NCBI GenBank assembly: GCA_030549495.1
Contig: JAUIRK010000866.1
Location: 124,001-188,000, forward strand
Length of the DNA stretch: 64,000 bases
Direction of reading: 5' to 3'
DNA from: Nectonema munidae
Lineage: Eukaryota > Nematomorpha > Nectonematoida > Nectonematidae
Shown: positions 46,930 to 57,466 of the stretch, in pieces
Position numbering within the stretch: the stretch's first letter is position 1
Layout: every line of letters starts with the position of its first letter
Made by a program: the position numbers and the translations under genes
Notes under the pieces: model-generated
What the model was told of the DNA's origin: nothing
Database searches by the model: none
The model's input: the letters and a program-made list of their open reading frames with translations, nothing else

Positions 46930-48547
46930 TCCTTGGCTATGGTCCAGCAGTAATCTCCCAAATTGCTTCACCCCCCTTTTGCCCTGTTTTCTTTTTTAAA
47001 AAACAGGTATAGTTTGATGGAAACGCTCTCCATGTTCATCACTTACAGCTCCGCAATTTTCAGGGAAAAAATTTTAATGGGAATGTAAAAAGTGCATCTT
47101 CAATGACATGTTGCAGTTTAGTTCATGCATCGCCGTCAATAAAGTTACGATCAACTCGGGATAATTTTCTGCTTTCTTTCTGCCTAAAAAACCTGCACAA
47201 ACCATCTTAAATGCTTCCCACACTTTTCTCTCGGCATTTGAAAGCACTGATGGAAAGAAATTGTCTTTAAAAAGTTTGCGAATTTGTGGGCCAACAAAGA
47301 CACCTTCTTTAATTTTTGCCTCGCTTAAAGATTTGAATTTTTGCTTTAAATATTGAAAGCCGAAACCTTCTGTATTCATTGCTTTTACAAAATTCTTCAT
47401 TATTCCAAGTTTAATGTGTAACGGGGGTAAAATTATCTTTTCTTTACACACTAAATTTGGACGTAACACATTTTTCTCACCAGGTGTCATATTTCTTGAA
47501 GGCCACTCTTTTTCTGAATAGTGTAAATTTCTAGCTCGACTATTCCATTCACATAAAAAACAACAATACTTTGTATACCCGCTCTGCAAGCCCATTACCA
47601 GTGCTACAACTTTTAAATCTGCACATATTTCCCAGTTGTGGATAGCGTATTTAACATTAAGAAGCAGGTTTTTGATATTTTCATATGTCTCTTTCATTTG
47701 TTGTGAGTATGCAATTGGAATTGATTTTATGTTATTACCATTTTTTAGCAATACACCTTTTAGACTTGTTTTAGAAGAGTCAATGAACAACCTCCATTCC
47801 GATGAGATGTAATTGATCTTCATTTCTTGCATCAAGCCACAAATATCATTACAGAAGATAAAAGAATCTTTTTGTACAAAATATTTTTCATAAATTTTGT
47901 GGCGATTTCTGAATACAGAAACTTTTACATCTGGTTGCAATAAACACCACTCTTGTAATCTAGAGCCCAAAATTTCAGCCTTGGTTTTAGTAAGTTGAAG
48001 ATCTCTTACTAAATTGTTTAATCTTGACTGTGTTAACAGTTGAGGTGTTTTGAAGTTTTTTTCTGAAAAAGATGGATCTAAATCTTCTTTATCGCTAAGT
48101 AACTCATTGTTACTAGAATCTAAATCAACTTGATCAGGAGCAAGAGGAATTGGTAAACATTCACTATGTTTAACAGGTCTGATGGCAGATTGTAAATTTG
48201 GATACGCGATTGTTTTTTTCTTTTTTTTCGAAATTCCATTTTTTTATAGGCTGAATTAAACAAAAATAACAATCATCAACATGATTTTTTTGCACTCTCC
48301 ATATCATAGGTAAAGCAAAGGGCATTTTTTTTCTTTTTTTATTTAACCACTGTCTTAAATTTGTAGCACAGGTGTTACAACAAATGTGTGGAGCCCAACT
48401 TTTATCTTGATCGCCAATCTGACAACCAAAGTACAAAAAATATGCTTTTTTAACGTTTTTAGTGATCGATCTTTTTTGAGATTCAAAAGTGACTTCACCG
48501 CAAATATAGCAAAAATTATCTGCTTTATTTAAACAAGAACGCGCCAT
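46930..48547 (-). mobile_element. Unrecognised mobile element gene, copy B
   Basis: The same protein plan as 3983-6047, better preserved. From 48547: MARSCLNKADNFCYICGEVT, then CCNTCATNLRQW and CYFC (a Cys zinc-knuckle domain, about 48547-48170). A linker carries LGSRLQEW. A 298-residue open frame (47970-47074) has EWRLFIDSSKTSLKGVLLKN, ICADLKVVALVMGLQ, YTKYCCFLCEWNSRA, IILPPLHIKLGIMKNFVKA and FVGPQIRKLFKD. The end has FFPEN, SDEHGERFHQ and DYCWT (about 47070-46930). I do not recognise the family; see copy A for the DDE reading. Breaks lie between the three parts. A piggyBac element sits at its start codon. Confidence 0.65.
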
Positions 48548-51255
48548 TAACCCTTAGAGGCCTGACTTTTTTTTTGATTAAATACGAATAAAAATCTATT
48601 TGTCCTCAATTACCTCATATCAGGGTCTTCAAATTTCAAAAAAGAAAATTAAAAAAAAAGTTTTTTCATAGAGAAAACGCATGGGACATATATGTCCCTG
48701 TCGGCCCTAAACAAAAAATAATTGAAAAACAACATTTATTAAAAAAGTATCAATTTTTCAAAAATCTTTTATTTTATTCTTTCTGATGATAAACTTTGAA
48801 ACAATTTCTTGTTCTGGTATTGCACAAAAAAATTCCACAACTTGAACACTTGTTGAATGTTCTATTGTCTTTTTTTCTTTTACTGCATTCTTTACAGCGA
48901 CCTCTTCTAGAACTTGTTTCTATAAGATGTTCAGCTTGTTTAGTCGTTACCAATTCAGTTTTTTTCGAAATAGACTGTTCTGTGCAGCTTCTTTTTCTGC
49001 AACTAAAGTTTGTGACCATGGATTTCACAACTTCATCTCTGAATTCGAAACTGGATAGAATGGTTTTCGAGTTAGCTCCTCTAGACTCAGTGAACTTTTT
49101 TTTATATATGATATAAGAGTTATTAAGAGCGATTTCAATCAATTCAAAAAAAATTCTCAAATAGTATTTGTGCCTTGACTTTCTATCTAAAGAATAATAT
49201 GAAATTCTTTGACCCATTATGTCTACGCCGCCCATATATTTATTATATTCGGAAACTATCAGTGGGCACTTGATCATTTCTTTGTTTTTGCATCCTTTCT
49301 TTTTTCTCTCAACGAATTTACTTGCTTTTGGGTCGATAAAATTCGATAACATGTATACTGAGTTGTTGTCTTTCCATTTCACTACACCGATACCATTACT
49401 AACAAAAAAGTCAGATTCTCCTCTTTTCAGATCTTTATCTGAAATGAAAGTTTGGGGCATGTGCTTTCTGTTTCTTCTAGCTGTTCCACATGAATATATT
49501 TTATTTTTTTTTCAAGTGATAGAACAGTGCAGGAGATGAAAAGAAGTTGTCCATATATATTTCAACACTACTGCCAATTAAGCTTTTCGTAAGAGTTTGA
49601 ACTACTTGTTCACCTAAAAAACTGGAATCATTTTCTTTATTTTTGCCAGTGTATAAATAAGATTGAAACAAATATCCAGTTTTGCTATCACATCTTGCCC
49701 ATAGTTTGAAACCCCATTTTACAGGCTTGTTCTTTATGTATTGCTTTAAATAATTGTGTCCTTTGAACTTTATCATGTGTTCATCTATAGATTGTTGCTT
49801 AGTTGGACTCATAGCTGAGGAAAAAGCGTTATTAAAGTGAAGAAACAAAGGTGCTACTTTGAAAGATGGATCATAGTCAGAGCTATCTCTAGATAAACAT
49901 TTAGAGTTATCGTTAAAATGTAAAATTGATCTTAAAAAAATGAATCTATCACGGGGCATGGAGTTTGCAATAAATGGCACCCTTAAGGTCTCCGTTGTTG
50001 ACCAGTAGTCTTTAATTTTCGGTAGCTTATGGTATCCCATGCAAATATGAATACCTATCATGCAAACTATTTCTTCTTTTTCAATGCATCCAACTATCCC
50101 TTTTTGCTGCATGTATATTTCAGATTGATTTTTCATATATTCAATCAAAAAACCAAAATTACTGACTTCGCAAAAAACTTGAAAAGGATTCGGAAAGTTC
50201 TCCTCCCAATTTAAACTAGGTAAATTAATCTTACCCCATTCTTTAAAAGCAAAAGGATACATGGGCACGTCGATGTCTTTTTGCCAATCAAAAATAAAAG
50301 ATGAAAAAGGAACTTTTAGTTTCAAGGGTGAAACTACAGGTACAAAAACATTTGCCTGAGCATCAACTATTTGAATTTCTTCTATCCCATTCTCCAGATC
50401 ATTTTTGATGAACTCTTGGTCTTCATAATCTAAATGAAGATCATTTTCGTCGTAACTCTCGGTTTCACTTGTATCAGGCATCAAGCATTCTTCAATATAG
50501 TCTTCTTTAGCAATAAAGTTTCTAACACGAGGCATAATAGCGAGATTGAACAAAACAATAAATGAGACAAATCACTTGTACAATATAAAGTGAATTTCAG
50601 ATGAAAAACGGAAATAGAAAGACAAATAATGAGTCGATATATGTTATATGAAAGGAGATCAATCATTTAAGTGTAAGTTTGCTCGTTAATATGTTGCATA
50701 ATATATATAACAATTGGTGTGACATAAACACTATTACATGCGCATGCGAAAAGTAATGCTTACATATAAATGCCATTTAAAAATATATATGTATACGTCT
50801 TATATTATTAATAAGTTCTCTTTTTCAAATAAAAACGTTAAGAGAACGAGAAACTTTATGTTTTGTGAAAAAAACCTTTTAGTCCGATAGGGACATATAT
50901 GTCCCACAATATTTGAAATGAATTTGCAAGATAACATCTCATTTTTTTTTCTTCATGAACTGAATTACTCTTGTGAAGGTTTGTTCGTAACACATATTAC
51001 AAACAGTTTTACAAAAAAAAATTGTTTTTGAACTTTTTTTCGGTTAACAAAGATTAACCAATAAAAATCGAAGTTTTGATTAAGGTTTTAATATATAAAA
51101 CTTATGCTTTTTAAATAATACACAATAATTAAATGTTTAAAACATCGTTATGAATAGAACAAACTGAAAAACCTAGTTTATAATTTGGTTTGTATGACAT
51201 TATTTTTGAAACAAAAATTTGGGACATATATGTCCTATCGCCCTTAAAGGGTTAA
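48547..51255 (-). mobile_element. Nearly intact piggyBac transposon
   Basis: TTAA at both ends (48547-48550 and 51252-51255) with inverted ends starting TTAACCCTT. The subterminal palindrome GGGACATATATGTCCC occurs at 48683-48698 and 50890-50905, and with one change at 51221-51236. The transposase is read on the minus strand. Part 1 is 50535-49501 (MPRVRNF start, preferred over the upstream in-frame Met at 50553) with SIDEHMIKFKGH and VEIYMDNFFSS. Part 2 is 49460-48774 with RRNRKHMPQTF, YNKYMGGVDIMGQ and a C-terminal Cys-rich finger (CKECSKRKKDNRTF, then KCSSCGIFLC). All three catalytic Asp are present. The two parts are separated by one frame change at a run of nine A/T near 49505. Confidence 0.93.
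48774..50535 (-). pseudogene. piggyBac transposase gene, one frameshift
   Basis: About 580 residues in total, the usual size for piggyBac transposases (DDE_Tnp_1_7 domain). Order: an acidic N-terminal region (SETESYDENDLHLDYEDQEF); the domain start around FPNPFQVF; the first catalytic Asp in SIDEH, second in YMDNF, third in GGVDIMG; and a C-terminal CxxC...CxxC finger that in this superfamily binds the transposon ends. The reading frame changes once, in a run of nine A on the coding strand, between YHLKKK and IYSCGTARRNRK. Such a homopolymer slip could be real or a sequencing error. Everything else appears intact. Confidence 0.9.
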
Positions 51256-52041
51256 ATTATATTAGCACTGAAATAGAATAAAATAAAATATAATGAAAAT
51301 ATAAAAACTGATTTTACACTGCTTAATGACATGATTAATGATCAAAGACGGAGGAGATATATTATATGTTATATATATATATATACCGATTTAGTAATCA
51401 TCATGTATTTTTTAAACTAGAGCTAATCAACTCAAAAGTTTAATAAGTTTTAACTTAAAAATACATTTCAAACAAGTTTTAGCTAGTTTGATCGAGGAAG
51501 CAATTATGTTGTTGTTCAGTGTAATCTATCAAATTACCCCAAATTTACATTTTTTATAGCTATTGTTTTTTTTATTATTATTTCATGTGTATGTGTGTGT
51601 GTGAATATCAATTGTATTGAACAGGGTATGAAATATGATACGTTGAGCTTGTCCACAAAACTTTCCATAGTGATTAATCACAACTAATACATATGTTACA
51701 TCTAAACAATAGATGCACATCAATACAAGTGCCATAAATATAGTGAATTCTTTCTCTTTATTTTCAAAAATTTTTTTTATCATCTTATGGTTTTTTTGAT
51801 TGCTCACTCATTTTTATACAAGGTTCACTACGCGAAACCTTTCTTTCACTGTTTTAACTTTTAAGCTCTCACTTATAATGTTAAGAAAAAAAATTTTGTT
51901 TTGATACGAATTTGTGTATAAGTGTGATCAGATAAGTGTCTAGTCAAAACATCCAAAAAAAAATTTCCAAAACCAACATTGTTGTAGACCGAATTAAGTC
52001 ATTTAATATTTAAAAAAATTTGGTCTTGGACCTTTTTTTTA
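51256..52041. other. AT-rich spacer with direct repeat
   Basis: Contains a TA microsatellite (about 51366-51386) and the right member of the direct repeat pair (51601-51695). No genes. Confidence 0.5.
51601..51695 (+). repeat. Right member of direct repeat pair
   Basis: Matches 46674-46760 in the same orientation (GTGAATATCAATTGTATTGAA, TATGATAC, TTGAGCTTGTCC). It is preceded by a short TG run. Confidence 0.6.
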
Positions 52042-52774
52042 CACTGTAAAAAATCTGTTTAGATTATAAACACATTTTTAAACACAAAAAGTGTCCGTTT
52101 TTAGAAACACTTTTTATCTAAACGCGTTCAAATTTTATGCGTTCAGAAAAAAATGTTTAAATTTTACGTGTTCCAAAATATTCCGTTTTGATAAAAAGTG
52201 TTCTAAAATGTTGTGATGAGGTTCTAAGCACATATCAATTAAGTATTTTGTGTTATAATTGAATATTTTGAACTTCATTTCTTAGAAACTTTACAAAAGT
52301 TATGGGATCTTTTTTGGTAGTATGGCTGCTTTGCTATACTACTCTTCATATTTCTTCATTTTTCATATAGGATTGTATCGCCGTTGCCTATAAAAAATTT
52401 TGTTTATTCATAACAAGTTTTGAATAACATAAAAAAGGATCATGAAATATTAAGTTTGTGAATAATTTTATAATTCATTCCATCGAACTAATCTTGAGTG
52501 CCATTAAGCAGTTCAGCCATACTAACAAAAAATTGAAATCATTAAAATTTCCAAAAAAACCACGAGATATTTATAAAAAAATTCATAGTAATAAGTTTTA
52601 TTATTTATATTATTCAATGAAAGAAGATAATAAGCCGTTTCCTCAACAAATTTGTCGAATTCTTTGTAAATTTCTCCTTTATCTAGTAGGTTCTGCATCG
52701 TTTTACTGTACCTTGGAATTTAAAACAAAAGCAAAACATTTATTATCTATAACTAATATAAGCCTGTTTTTCTA

Positions 52775-53160
52775 GGTCCACTTAAAGATCATTGGTACCT
52801 TTAATCTATGTCCTGTTAAAGATCATTGGTACTCCCGTGATTCTAGATCCTGTTAAAGATCATCGGTACCCCCGTGATTCTAGGTCCTCTGTTAAAAATC
52901 ATTGGTACCACCGTGATTCTAGGTCCTGTGAAAGATCCTTGGTCCTATTAAATATAATTGGTACCCCCATGATTCTAGGTGTTCTCAAAGATCATCGGTA
53001 CCGTGATTATAGATCCACTTAAGGAACTTGTAAAGATCATTATTACTCATATAGATCATGTGTACCCCTGTAAACATCATTAGTACCTCTAATAATCGTT
53101 TATATCGCCGAATATCATCCTTAGTACACGTAAAGATCATTAATACCCGACAATTTAGTA
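52775..53160 (+). repeat. Minisatellite, period about 37 bases
   Basis: The unit core is TTAAAGATCATTGGTACCCC then CGTGATTCTAGGTCCTG. Clear unit starts (aaagatc or variant) lie at 52784, 52818, 52855, 52894, 52931 and 52987, followed by degenerate units to about 53160. Spacing of 34-39 bases, with one partial unit, indicates old tandem growth. A frame stays open through part of it only because the unit lacks stops in one phase. Confidence 0.85.
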
Positions 53161-54359
53161 GATAAAATCTAAAAAACATAGAAAGATCTATTTATTTAAA
53201 TTAAAAATAGATTCGTACTAAATCTATAGAATTAGCAAATTAGATTACCATTAAAAATAAATTAAAGCAGACAATATAAATAAATTATATGTAATCTATA
53301 TAAAATTTAAAAAACCTTATCAAAAGTAGAAAGATCTATTTATTTAAATCAAAAAATAGATTTAAATCTATTGAAATCTCTTAATACTTAAAAATTAAAA
53401 GTAACAGGTTTTAGAAAAATAAAATTTATAAACTAAATAATTTAGAATATAAATCTATTACTGAAAAATAAAATTTATAAAAATAATTTAGATTTTAAAG
53501 AAATCTTAATAAAACTTTAGTTATTTAAAAATGATCAATAGTAGGTATCAATTTTTAGAAATCTAATACAAAATTTATAAATTAAAAAAACAACTTTAAT
53601 AAAGAATCATGTTTTATTAAAAATAGAGATTTGAAACAGTAACATACAAATTTATTATTTTTCCTGAGAAGAATAAATAAACCCATCAGCCATTAATTTA
53701 ATTGGATATATTGAAAATGTAAAATTTTTTTAATGCAAATGAATCTTTTTGATTGGCTAAAATAAGTACATCATATACTATATATGAAAATTTTTTAATA
53801 AAAAGATTTAATGTAAAATAAAGTTAATATTGTTATTCAGAATGGTAAGAGGATTCTAAAAATATATAAAACTTAATTTTTTGTTGAATTATATGTGAAG
53901 TCATAATTTTGAGGCCGTTTGAAATGGCCTGAAAAATTGGAAATTTAAAAAATGGAAAATTCAAAAATTTTAAAACGTATTCTGATAGAGTTTGATACGC
54001 TGATTCCAAATATGTAATTCGTTTGAAATAAATCGAATGATTTTTTAATTTTTTTAGGTCAAATTTGAAATTTTTGTCATTTTATCAAGTTCAAGGGCTA
54101 AAAATAGGGTCCAAAATTGACAATTTTTTGATTGATAAAAAACACTAAACAAAATATCTTTTTAGATTTTAGATACTTAATTGATAGTTATTTTTTTTTA
54201 TAAGTTTTATATTTATAGATATGTTTTAGGCAAGTTTTCAAATTAATTTCCTGTATACCAAAAACTTTGTACAGGGTTGATATTTTGAATAACATTTCTG
54301 TAAGTAACAACTATTAAAATGGTAACTCAATTAAGTTATGTCAGGAAAGCACACAAATG

Positions 54360-54470
54360 TACTGGAGTAAGGGAGGGGGGGGGGCGAACAATAAGGTATA
54401 TAGGAAAGGAGGGGTGGGTCACGGCCTCTTCAGACGCGGGCCCAGCTACTCCTCTGGTTCGGCACATATA
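54360..54470. mobile_element. GC-rich hAT-like fragment inside the CACTG element
   Basis: A poly-G run, then GGGTCACGGCCTCTTCAGAC and GCGGGCCCAGCTACTCCTCT, GC-rich in an AT-rich setting. It resembles hAT-type ends in style, but no inverted partner was found. Confidence 0.3.
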
Positions 54471-54885
54471 AAAATTTTTTAATTGAAATGCTGCTGTCAA
54501 CACATAAAGTATTTATATTTTAAAAACATCCTGCATACACTTTTGAGATGTACATGAGATAAGCTCTAATGCTATAAAAAATAATTCTGTATTTTGATGA
54601 CATCTATCTGTCCTATATAGAAAATTTAATTCGATACAGTTTAATTTTTTTGTTTAAACTCTAAACACAAAACGGAATAGTTGGAAATTTTATATGGTGT
54701 TTAATGTTATAAATAATTTTTCAACATAAAAATGTCTAAATGTAATATAATATGTTTAAATGCTAAATATTTTCCATTTAATGTATTTTTAGTTGTAAAG
54801 TGTTTAGGTTTTAAACATTATTTAAACACAAAAATAACCAAACACCTAATACTGTGTTTAAATTCTAAACGCACTTTTTACAGTG

Positions 54886-55489
54886 TAGGCATTTTGGTTT
54901 TCAGTCATTTTGACTGGACAGCATCAGATAGTTAAAATAGCCAAATAATACTACTAATGAAATGTTATTACTAGAAAAAGTGCTCTGTAGTATTGAAACC
55001 ATTAAATGTTTCTAATTCCTATGAAATTAGTTCCGGTTGTTCAGTGTCTGAATAGTCATGTGAACTTTGTATTTTTTTTTAAATTAGCATTTCATTCAGG
55101 TAGGTAAAAAATAATATAATACTTTGGGGGCTAACATTAAAAGAAAATTCACGTTAGTTTTGCCTCGTTTGTTGTTAATCAATATACAATGTTTAATAGT
55201 TTGAATTTTGAAAATGGCTTTCAATTTTGTTAGGCTATAATTCGATTATAATTAATAAATATAAAACGATGACCAAACAACATTGAGATAGTTACAGTAC
55301 TCTTCGATGTTGGGTTTTAACAGTAAGTTTTGGGATTAATGAGCAAACACTCTTTAAATATAGACTCATATCTTTTCCAATATCAAATCTATTTCATTTA
55401 TATCCAGAAGTGTATATCTAAGCAAATGGACACACAAACACATGTCTGTAGAGTCATACACCTTTTAGACACTTGTAGAATACAGCCGG
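54886..55489. other. AT-rich spacer
   Basis: No feature recognised. Confidence 0.4.
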
Positions 55490-55565
55490 AGTCTTGATTC
55501 CTCTTTTCCAAAGTTTAGCAACATTTTTCGGGATCGCGACCCAGCTTTTGGGAGCCCCTGCTCTT
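55490..55565 (-). mobile_element. hAT-type terminal fragment
   Basis: Reversed, it reads CAGGGGCTCCCAAAAGCTGG, then GTCGCGATCCCGAAAAATG, a standard hAT terminus. The partner end was not found. Confidence 0.5.
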
Positions 55566-55739
55566 TACAGATGGTGGCAAAATAATCTTACGGTGTAAAA
55601 CAATTGAAACATTTTTTATGCGAAAAAAATCAAGTATTCGAATGAACATTTTCTCTTATAGATTAATAAAAAAAACTAACACAAGCAGTATAAAAAACTA
55701 AAGAGTATTTATTTATCAAAAGTTTGACAATATTTATTT

Positions 55740-56960
55740 TCAGAGTTTTAAAATTATTGATATCCTTGATCTCATTGCTGGAGAAAGTATTACCGATGCT
55801 GATGTATTTATTGAGCCTCCAATAAATTCATCTGGCTACCAAGAAAACTTCAATTTAGATAACCTAAGCTATGATCAACTTGTTGCATCTCGAGTTTTTG
55901 GATGATAATGATAGAGATAATCACACTGTAGAGTCTCGAAAAAGAAAAAGGCAATGCTCAAATGAATCTTGGAGCAGTGTTAATAAATCAAACTACCCTG
56001 AATGAAGAATATCTTCCTGTCTACGGCCAGTATTCTAAAACCAACCAATGACTCCATTCACAATATTCTCGTTATTCTTTAAAATGCTGTTGATTACTTC
56101 AATTGTTGAATATTCCAATATGTATGCTGCTCAAAGAAATAGCTCATTGAATGTCACGATATAAGAAATTCCATGCTTTATTGGAATATTAATAATATCG
56201 GGCTATTCAACTCTTTCAAGAACAAGGATGTATTGGGAAAACCCCAGATTGTTTGAATACATTAATATCAGAAGCGATGAGAAGAAAAAGGTTCGAAGAA
56301 ATAAAAAGGTTTTTACACCTTTGCGACAATACAAAGCTTGATTTATCAGATAAATTTTAAAATATAGCGTGTACATGCCCATGAAAGAATTTCATTCTAT
56401 TGATGAAACGATGATTCCATACTTCGGCAATCATTGTACTAAACAATTCATGAAAGGTAAACCGATTAGATTCGGTTACAAGCAGTGGTCTCACTGCGTT
56501 TCTCCTGGATCATAAACTTTGAACTGTATCAGGGAAAAAGTAATGCTTACCCAGAATATGGACTTTAACCTTCAGTTCTTCTGAATTTTGCAGAAAGTGT
56601 GAACAAAGCCTTTCTAAATAATTATCATTTAGTAACAGATAATTTCTACTTATCTAATTTTTAGAAGATATCTTGTTGATTTTATTATAAAGCAGTTTAG
56701 AAGCATTCCTGAGCTAAGTAGAGCACTTTCAGCTATAGACCCTTCACTTTGCAATAGGTATGACCAAATTTGTCATTTGGTTTGTCCCATCGAAAACAAA
56801 AAAAAGGGTTAAATGCAGAATGTGCGATAAACTAACTCCAACGAAGAGCTCCAAATATGAAGTGCGTGTTCACGTAAACTGCTTTATGAAGTATCATACA
56901 GTTATATTACTTCTAGTCTCTAAACTCATCATCATGTAGAGTTTCATAAAAATTAGAAGA
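55740..56960 (+). mobile_element. Decayed piggyBac transposase (PGBD3-like lineage)
   Basis: Blocks in order: DLIAGESITDADVFIEPP, then SYDQLVASRVFG (N-terminal region, 55745-55905); about 56225-56345 (RRFEEIKRFLH-like); EFHSIDETMIPYFGNHCTKQ then FMKGKPIRFGYKQW (first catalytic Asp, 56390-56490); and SLCNRYDQIGHLVVPIENKK with a C-terminal finger (CRMCDKL, CFMKYH) ending about 56890. It is split into many frames and has lost the second and third catalytic Asp blocks. It is a lineage distinct from the element at 48547. Confidence 0.82.
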
Positions 56961-57387
56961 AAATTTTTTTTTGTCATAAGATCAACTTTTTTTTATTGTA
57001 ACTATAATAGCATTAAATGGTTGTAATTGAAAAAAGAGTCTAATGAATGATTTCATGAAGAAGACAAAATTTGAAAACGGATTGGTTTTCGATTGAATGA
57101 TATCTGTTCATATCACCTGATTCTAAAACATCTCTTCAATATAAAAGCTCTGAAATCGCTTAAATTCTGAGCTAATTAAATCTCTGAAAAAAGTTTTCTA
57201 GAGCATGGATTGCATAAAATGAATTTCCGAAGATAATAGAGCTACAAATGTAAGATTAGTTTAGAATGAATAGCAAATTAGATACAATATAAAGGATAGG
57301 AGAAATGAAGAACAGACTTCAAGCTGATAGCGAATTTGTAAGCAAAACAATTGAGGTCCTATTGGAATATATAGTTCTAATCCCACT
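56961..57387. other. AT-rich spacer
   Basis: Nothing recognised. Confidence 0.4.
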
Positions 57388-57466
57388 ACCAAAATCCCCG
57401 AACATTAATACTTTAGTTTTCGGGGATTTTGGTACAGGCGATTTTAGTTTTCGCGGATTTTGGTAG
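57388..57466. repeat. Inverted repeat with a third half-copy
   Basis: ACCAAAATCCCCGAA at 57388-57402 and its exact reverse complement at 57419-57433 form a 15-bp stem with a 16-base loop. A third arm (TTCGCGGATTTTGGT) follows at about 57450-57464. No coding. Confidence 0.7.

Larger units (their letters stand above)
52042..54885. mobile_element. 2.84-kb element with CACTG terminal inverted repeats
   Basis: The left end is CACTGTAAAAAATCTGTTTA; the right, reversed, is CACTGTAAAAAGTGCGTTTA. Both continue into AAACAC-type sequence. TA lies immediately outside each end. Words like GTGTTTAAA and CTAAACGC recur over the outer 200-250 bases of both sides, a subterminal repeat structure typical of CMC (EnSpm/Chapaev) elements. 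No transposase is seen inside, so it is probably non-autonomous. The interior holds a minisatellite (52775-53160) and, from 53160 to 54360, AT-rich sequence. Confidence 0.6.

Noticed and set aside
52458-52775. 105-codon open frame inside the CACTG-ended element
   Set aside because: Lys/Phe/Ser-rich with no recognisable transposase motif; kept only as a possibility.
52775-53160. CRISPR-like array
   Set aside because: Units are contiguous and variable with no distinct spacers, in a eukaryotic setting. It is a minisatellite.
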